Origin: BOG-1184 sp049514575
Lineage (GTDB): Bacteria > Fibrobacterota > Chitinivibrionia > Chitinivibrionales > Chitinispirillaceae
Reading direction: 5' to 3'
Assembly (NCBI GenBank): GCA_049514575.1
Contig: JBEKUX010000007.1
Span: 68,615 to 132,614, forward strand
DNA length: 64,000 bases
Below, piece after piece: positions 60,569-64,000 of the stretch. The notes beneath the pieces were generated by a model. That model was not told where the DNA came from. It did no database searches and worked only from the letters and a program-made list of their open reading frames with translations. The translations under genes and the position numbers were made by a program. The stretch's first letter is position 1; every line of letters begins with the position of its first letter.

Positions 60569-60868
60569 TTAACTTCCGAAAAATTCTGAAAAGAGCCAGT
60601 TCCAGTAACGCAGGCAAACGCCGACCGCAGCCACCCCGGCGCAACCGCGCATAACAAGGGATACGAGCGGCGCAGCGGTGAAAAAAAACGCTTTTGCCAT
60701 GATATCAATGCCGCACGCCGCAGCCACGAGCGCCGCCGCCATATACAGGATCACCCAGTATGGCCTGATTTTAAGCGCATCACCCATCTTCCTGCTCAGA
60801 TAGGCAAGGATGAGCATGCTGATAATGACCGACTCGTCGAAAAGGATCATGGCCGCAAGATCAACCAT
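60569..60868 (-). CDS. Small membrane protein in the KaiC cassette
   Basis: 99 residues with three hydrophobic segments: ESVIISMLILAYLSRKMGD, YWVILYMAAALVAAACGIDIM and FFFTAAPLVSLVMRGCAGVAAVGVCLRY. No known motif. It is 3 bases after the next gene upstream and 12 before a response regulator gene, so it is surely in the same operon. It might be a receptor or a membrane tether for the cassette. I do not recognise it. Confidence 0.7.
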   Translation of the reverse strand: MVDLAAMILFDESVIISMLILAYLSRKMGDALKIRPYWVILYMAAALVAAACGIDIMAKAFFFTAAPLVSLVMRGCAGVAAVGVCLRYWNWLFSEFFGS

Positions 60869-60871
60869 AGC

Positions 60872-61183
60872 TTACTTCCGTATCCTTTGCATAACGTAAA
60901 ACAGGCGCGCCGTGCTGAATATCGACGCGAGTGCGCTTCCCACAAGGGACAGCAGCCCTATGCTCTGAGATGCCCCAGGGCCGTTCCTTTCCCCGGAAAG
61001 CAGTACACAGGATAAAAATGCACAGGCGATTGCGGCGATGAAACCCCAGCGGGGTGACGGGTGGTGGAATTTCTTCCGGTAAAAAAGCGAAATCAGAAAT
61101 GCGATCACGTTCAGAACGATAAAACAGAGAACGTACCCCGCAAACAGCACGATCTGGGCATGCATCGTAGTGAAAAAACTCAT
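60872..61183 (-). CDS. Small membrane protein in the KaiC cassette
   Basis: 103 residues with three hydrophobic segments: QIVLFAGYVLCFIVLNVIAFLISLFY, WGFIAAIACAFLSCVLLS and IGLLSLVGSALASIFSTARLFY. The start ATG 61183 overlaps the stop of the KaiC-like gene (ATGA). Not recognised. Like its neighbour it could anchor or sense for the cassette. Confidence 0.7.
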   Translation of the reverse strand: MSFFTTMHAQIVLFAGYVLCFIVLNVIAFLISLFYRKKFHHPSPRWGFIAAIACAFLSCVLLSGERNGPGASQSIGLLSLVGSALASIFSTARLFYVMQRIRK

Positions 61184-61953
61184 CGTTTCTTTCCGAATAC
61201 GTTGACAAAAGCGTCCTGCGGCGTCGAATGGGTGATGCCGCTCATGATGCCTTCGCGGCCGCTGAATTTCGCCTCGACCTCGATACCGTGGGGCGTTATT
61301 TTAAAACACCGGATGTCCTTCTGATGGTCGCTGCCGCGCATTTTAAGGACGCAGATCGCCTTTTCAATGGTGCTGTCGATCTCCACGAACCGGAGCAGCA
61401 TATAGGTATCGACGATGAACGGAACCCTGCTCGTCACCTGGGTGGCCTGTCCCAGCACGTTGTCGTTCTCGCGCAGTAGGATGCTCGTCACCTCTTCCCG
61501 CTTGAGCGCATTGATGAATTTTCGTTCGATCTCGCGCAACTCGTGCGGGTCGCCGGCAAGCGATTCGAAGTGATTGACGCTGTCGACCACCGCCCTTTTT
61601 GCGCCCATTTTTTCTATCATGGTCACGAACTGACCGTCCATTTTGCACAATTCGTCAAGCGCGGTCTGCGGGTCAGAGAAAACGATTTTCAGGGAGCCCT
61701 CTTCCTCCAGCTTCTTGAAGTCCCAGCCGAACTGCAGCGCGTCGTGATAGTACTGCTGGGGAAACTCCTCGAAGGTAATGATGATTCCCGGCTCTTTGTA
61801 CTGGGTGATGCCGCTGTAGATAAACTGCATGGCGAGCGTCGTCTTACCGGTCCCGGGCGCACCTTCAAGCAGGTTCGCCGAACCGTTTATCAATCCGCCG
61901 GAAATCATCTTGTCGAGTGCCTTGATGCCGAAAGGAACGCGTGGTTCGCTCAT
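61180..61953 (-). CDS. KaiC-like RecA-superfamily ATPase (single domain)
   Basis: 257 residues from ATG 61953; the frame open to 62127 lies in argF. Walker A GAPGTGKTT (31-39), catalytic Glu pair in TFEEFPQQYY (62-63), Walker B-like RAVVDSVNHFES and the KaiC/GvpD opening GIKALDKMISGGLINGS. It probably makes a hexamer whose ATP state changes with its partners. Single-domain KaiC-like proteins with response regulators are found in bacteria and archaea and link energy state to signalling. There is no KaiA or KaiB here. Confidence 0.88.
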   Translation of the reverse strand: MSEPRVPFGIKALDKMISGGLINGSANLLEGAPGTGKTTLAMQFIYSGITQYKEPGIIITFEEFPQQYYHDALQFGWDFKKLEEEGSLKIVFSDPQTALDELCKMDGQFVTMIEKMGAKRAVVDSVNHFESLAGDPHELREIERKFINALKREEVTSILLRENDNVLGQATQVTSRVPFIVDTYMLLRFVEIDSTIEKAICVLKMRGSDHQKDIRCFKITPHGIEVEAKFSGREGIMSGITHSTPQDAFVNVFGKKR

Positions 61954-61969
61954 GGGGCCATCCTCTGGA

Positions 61970-62899
61970 TCACGAAAACAGGTGAACGATAACTGCCTTC
62001 TGGACGTGAAGCCGGTTTTCCGCTTCGTCAAAAGCGACCGAACGCTTTGAGTCCAGAACGTCGCTGGTAATTTCCTCGCCGCGGTGCGCCGGAAGGCAGT
62101 GCGAGACGATCGCCCCGGCCGGTGCACGGTTCATAAGTTTCTGGTTGACCTGAAAAGCGGCGAAATCGCTCCGGCGCTTTTCTGACTCTTTTTCCTGCCC
62201 CATGCTGGTCCACACATCGGTATACACTGCGGTTGCGCCGGTAACGGCGGCTGCAGGATCATGCGTCATTGCGCACTGAGCGCCGCTCTTTTTCGCGATG
62301 TCCGCGGCCATTGTCCACACCGCTTTTTCCGGCTCGTATCCCGGCGGGCATGCCACCGTAAAATCAAATCCCAGCTTCGCGCACAGCACCATGATCGAAT
62401 TGCAGACGTTGTTGCTGTCGCCGATAAAAACGATCTTCTTTTTCCCGTTTCCGCCGCAGTGCTCGTCGAGGGTCATGGCAAACGCCAGGGCCTGGCACGG
62501 ATGAAAGGTGTCGGTGAGGGCATTGATCACCGGAATCGAGCTGTATTTCGCAAGCTGCTCGACCGTCGAATGGCTGTAGGTCCGGGCGACAATAAGGTGC
62601 ACCCAGCGCTCAAGGTTCCGCGCCACGTCCGCCGGGGTCTCGCGTTTTCCGATCCCCACCATGTCTGACGTCAGGGTGATCGCATGGCCGCCAAGCTCAT
62701 GGATCGCCGTTTCGAACGTGATGCGCGTGCGCAGCGACGGCTTTTCGAAAATAAGCACGCCGGTTTTATTGGCGAATATCCCGCGCTGGTCGCGCAGCCG
62801 GTTGCGTTTGAATTTCATGGACTGCGCAAGTATGGCCCGGATCTCATCGGGCGAAAATTCAACAAGTGAAAGTAAATCCTTGTTTTTCTTCTGCTTCAT
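61970..62899 (-). CDS. argF: Ornithine carbamoyltransferase
   Basis: 309 residues from ATG 62899. Carbamoyl-phosphate site KPSLRTRITFE (residues 53-63), RTYSHSTVEQL, FHPCQALAF, GDSNNVCNSI, the SMGQE loop and the ornithine motif HCLPAHRGEEI. It makes citrulline from ornithine and carbamoyl phosphate in arginine synthesis. It lies 16 bases before the KaiC-like gene on the same strand, so co-transcription is possible though their functions are unrelated. Confidence 0.96.
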   Translation of the reverse strand: MKQKKNKDLLSLVEFSPDEIRAILAQSMKFKRNRLRDQRGIFANKTGVLIFEKPSLRTRITFETAIHELGGHAITLTSDMVGIGKRETPADVARNLERWVHLIVARTYSHSTVEQLAKYSSIPVINALTDTFHPCQALAFAMTLDEHCGGNGKKKIVFIGDSNNVCNSIMVLCAKLGFDFTVACPPGYEPEKAVWTMAADIAKKSGAQCAMTHDPAAAVTGATAVYTDVWTSMGQEKESEKRRSDFAAFQVNQKLMNRAPAGAIVSHCLPAHRGEEITSDVLDSKRSVAFDEAENRLHVQKAVIVHLFS

Positions 62900-62916
62900 G
62901 GTATTCCGTAATATGC

Positions 62917-62998
62917 AACTCACCCTTTGATCCCCTCTCTTGCAAGAGAGGGGAAACCCGAAGGGAGAGGTGAGTTAAAGCCGCAGCAAGCTGCGGGG
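62917..62998. repeat. Palindromic intergenic element
   Basis: Outer ends AACTCACC (62917-62924) and GGTGAGTT (62969-62976), with a perfect 22-base palindrome inside (62932-62953: CCCCTCTCTTG and its complement), then a hairpin CCGCAGC-aa-GCTGCGG (62981-62996). Similar in plan to 3054-3162 and 6054-6144. Confidence 0.6.
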
Positions 62999-63214
62999 GA
63001 TTAGACCCATAGTGCTAAAAAAATATACAACAAAATAAAATAATAGTTCCCACCTCTCTTTCGGCAAACAATCGCTTTTCTACGGCACAAAATATGCCGC
63101 GTTCTTTCCAATTATATATATTGCAAACGAGTGCCGGGCCGGAGACTTTGCAGACAATAGCAGCGTTTCCGGCAACAGAGGAACTACCCCATCCTTTTAC
63201 CACGGAGGCACGTT
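62999..63214. other. Upstream region of spoVG
   Basis: An AT-rich stretch with TATATATA at about 63112-63120 could hold the spoVG promoter, but no convincing -35 is found. GGAGG precedes the start codon. Otherwise nothing recognised. Confidence 0.3.
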
Positions 63215-63529
63215 ATGGAAATCACGGAAGTACGCATCACACTCACCAATGAGGAGAAGCTGAAAGCCTTTGCAAACATCACCTTCGACAACTCTTTTGT
63301 CGTGCGGGGACTCAAGGTAATAAGCGGCTCGCAGGGTTATTTTGTCTCGATGCCGAGCAGGAGAAGGAAAGACGGCACCTTCCAGGACCTCGCTCATCCG
63401 GTCACCAACGAACTCCGGAAAAAAATCGAGGACACGGTCCTCGACGCGTTTGAAGCCGAGGCGAACAAACAGGCCACAGCGCCGGTCGGGGCTGTGGCGG
63501 CAAACGGGCATGCGGCGGAAGAGACGTGA
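63215..63529 (+). CDS. spoVG: SpoVG-family RNA/DNA-binding regulator
   Basis: 104 residues. MEITEVRITLTNEEKLKAFA, NITFDNSFVVRGLKVISG, FVSMPSRRRKDGTFQDLAHPV and NELRKKIEDTVLDAF are the family's core. The C-terminal tail (ATAPVGAVAANGHAAEET) is variable and disordered. SpoVG proteins bind nucleic acids and regulate development or envelope genes in spore formers and spirochaetes. Its presence in a non-spore former fits Fibrobacterota-like bacteria. It is followed by a hairpin. Confidence 0.96.
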   Translation: MEITEVRITLTNEEKLKAFANITFDNSFVVRGLKVISGSQGYFVSMPSRRRKDGTFQDLAHPVTNELRKKIEDTVLDAFEAEANKQATAPVGAVAANGHAAEET

Positions 63530-63573
63530 AGATTTAATTAATAATAAAAATTATTATGGATTGATAACTTGTA

Positions 63574-63597
63574 GGGGCGAACCCATCGGGTCGCCCT
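63574..63597. terminator. Bidirectional hairpin between spoVG and the convergent secreted gene
   Basis: GGGCGA-ACCC-atc-GGGT-CGCCC forms a stem with a small bulge, followed by TT. It sits between two convergent genes. Confidence 0.55.
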
Positions 63598-63610
63598 TCT
63601 GTATTTTCCC

Positions 63611-64000
63611 CTACCGTACCGCCACGAACCTCACGCTTGTCTTCCGGCTGCCGTCGTTTGCGACCAGAATATACGAACCGTAGGAAAAACCTACGGGAAT
63701 AGTGAACCTCTCAGCATTGCTCTTCACCCTTTTTCTCATTATCTCCCGGCCTGAAATGGAATACACCGCAAGATCAACGGACTTGCCGAGCATGGCGGAA
63801 GGTAAAGAAATGGTGAGGAGGGAATTGCGAGCCTGGACTGTTAAGACCGATGCAAGCAAGGATGATTTTTGTACCTGCTTGACAGCGGTACTGGAGGAAG
63901 TGATGAGAATTGTGCCATTATTCCCTACAGCCACAAATGCACCGTTTCCATAGGTGACGGAATTGAGAGTTGAAGTAGTACCAGATATGCTGACGGTATC
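63611..64000 (-). CDS. C-terminal part of a secreted beta-repeat protein with sorting domain (partial)
   Basis: The frame is open to the window end and a GTG at 63934 is not its start; 22 further codons read through. The visible part has a VTYGNGAFVAVGNNGTILITSS unit, typical of repeat beta-propeller or BNR-like proteins in which each repeat reads YGNGxFVAVG, and the last ~90 residues (LTISLPSAMLGKSVDLAVYSISGREI, GFSYGSYILVANDGSRKTSVRFVAVR) are a Por/T9SS-type sorting domain. The N terminus lies beyond the window. Confidence 0.8.
   Translation of the reverse strand, partial: DTVSISGTTSTLNSVTYGNGAFVAVGNNGTILITSSSTAVKQVQKSSLLASVLTVQARNSLLTISLPSAMLGKSVDLAVYSISGREIMRKRVKSNAERFTIPVGFSYGSYILVANDGSRKTSVRFVAVR

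Overview
This window looks like a chromosomal segment of a Gram-negative bacterium. The outer envelope is shown by an RND efflux pump with an outer-membrane factor, AsmA, several beta-barrel proteins and lipoproteins. Secreted proteins end in Por/T9SS-like sorting domains, and there is a SpoVG homologue, a PEGA-domain Ser/Thr kinase and very large PAS-domain kinases. This combination suggests the FCB side of the tree, and Fibrobacterota (Chitinispirillum/Chitinivibrio-like) is my best guess, but it is an inference from gene content only. The many ferredoxins, ferritin-like proteins, Fe-SOD, WrbA and Rieske protein suggest an anaerobe or microaerophile that handles oxidative and redox stress. 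I saw no rRNA, tRNA, CRISPR array, phage or transposase gene.

Layout. 0-6 kb: a truncated CheB/CheR-PAS histidine kinase, a CheY-like regulator and a second hybrid kinase. 6.2-13.8 kb: a signalling block with a PEGA Ser/Thr kinase, an FHA-EAL protein with a frameshifted FHA domain, an HD-GYP protein, a STAS protein, a GAF-PAS kinase and a GGDEF cyclase, so all three catalytic types of c-di-GMP protein occur within 6 kb. 13.9-38.6 kb: a redox and envelope region holding three monocluster ferredoxins (one broken), a DUF1059-like peptide, a TPR protein, a DnaJ homologue, cupredoxins, transaldolase with a ferric-reductase-like flavocytochrome, small stress-type membrane proteins, AsmA, an RND tripartite pump, a Rieske operon, a pilin with a ferritin-like protein, and an NmrA-WrbA-SOD operon. 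38.9-46.8 kb: porin-like barrel, endonuclease III-RtcB, an AbiE toxin-antitoxin pair, citrate synthase, QueF and an aminotransferase. 46.9-52.9 kb: a 1246-residue coiled-coil protein and a secreted protein. 52.9-64 kb: housekeeping genes (rpoD, dnaG, uvrA, argF, spoVG), a KaiC-like/response-regulator cassette and the end of a secreted beta-repeat protein.

The most striking pattern is that at least eleven transcription units between 14.5 and 36.5 kb are preceded by a sequence with the sigma-54 signature GG-N10-GC (best matches TGGCAC-N5-TTGCA/T), several in divergent pairs. I propose that this region is a sigma-54 redox/envelope regulon. A second unusual item is a lipoprotein cupredoxin (32534-32941) whose copper-ligand order is C-H-M-H instead of H-C-H-M, as expected for a natural circular permutation. 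A third is a family of intergenic elements of about 280-300 bp with inverted termini (10.2, 44.6 and 56.6 kb).
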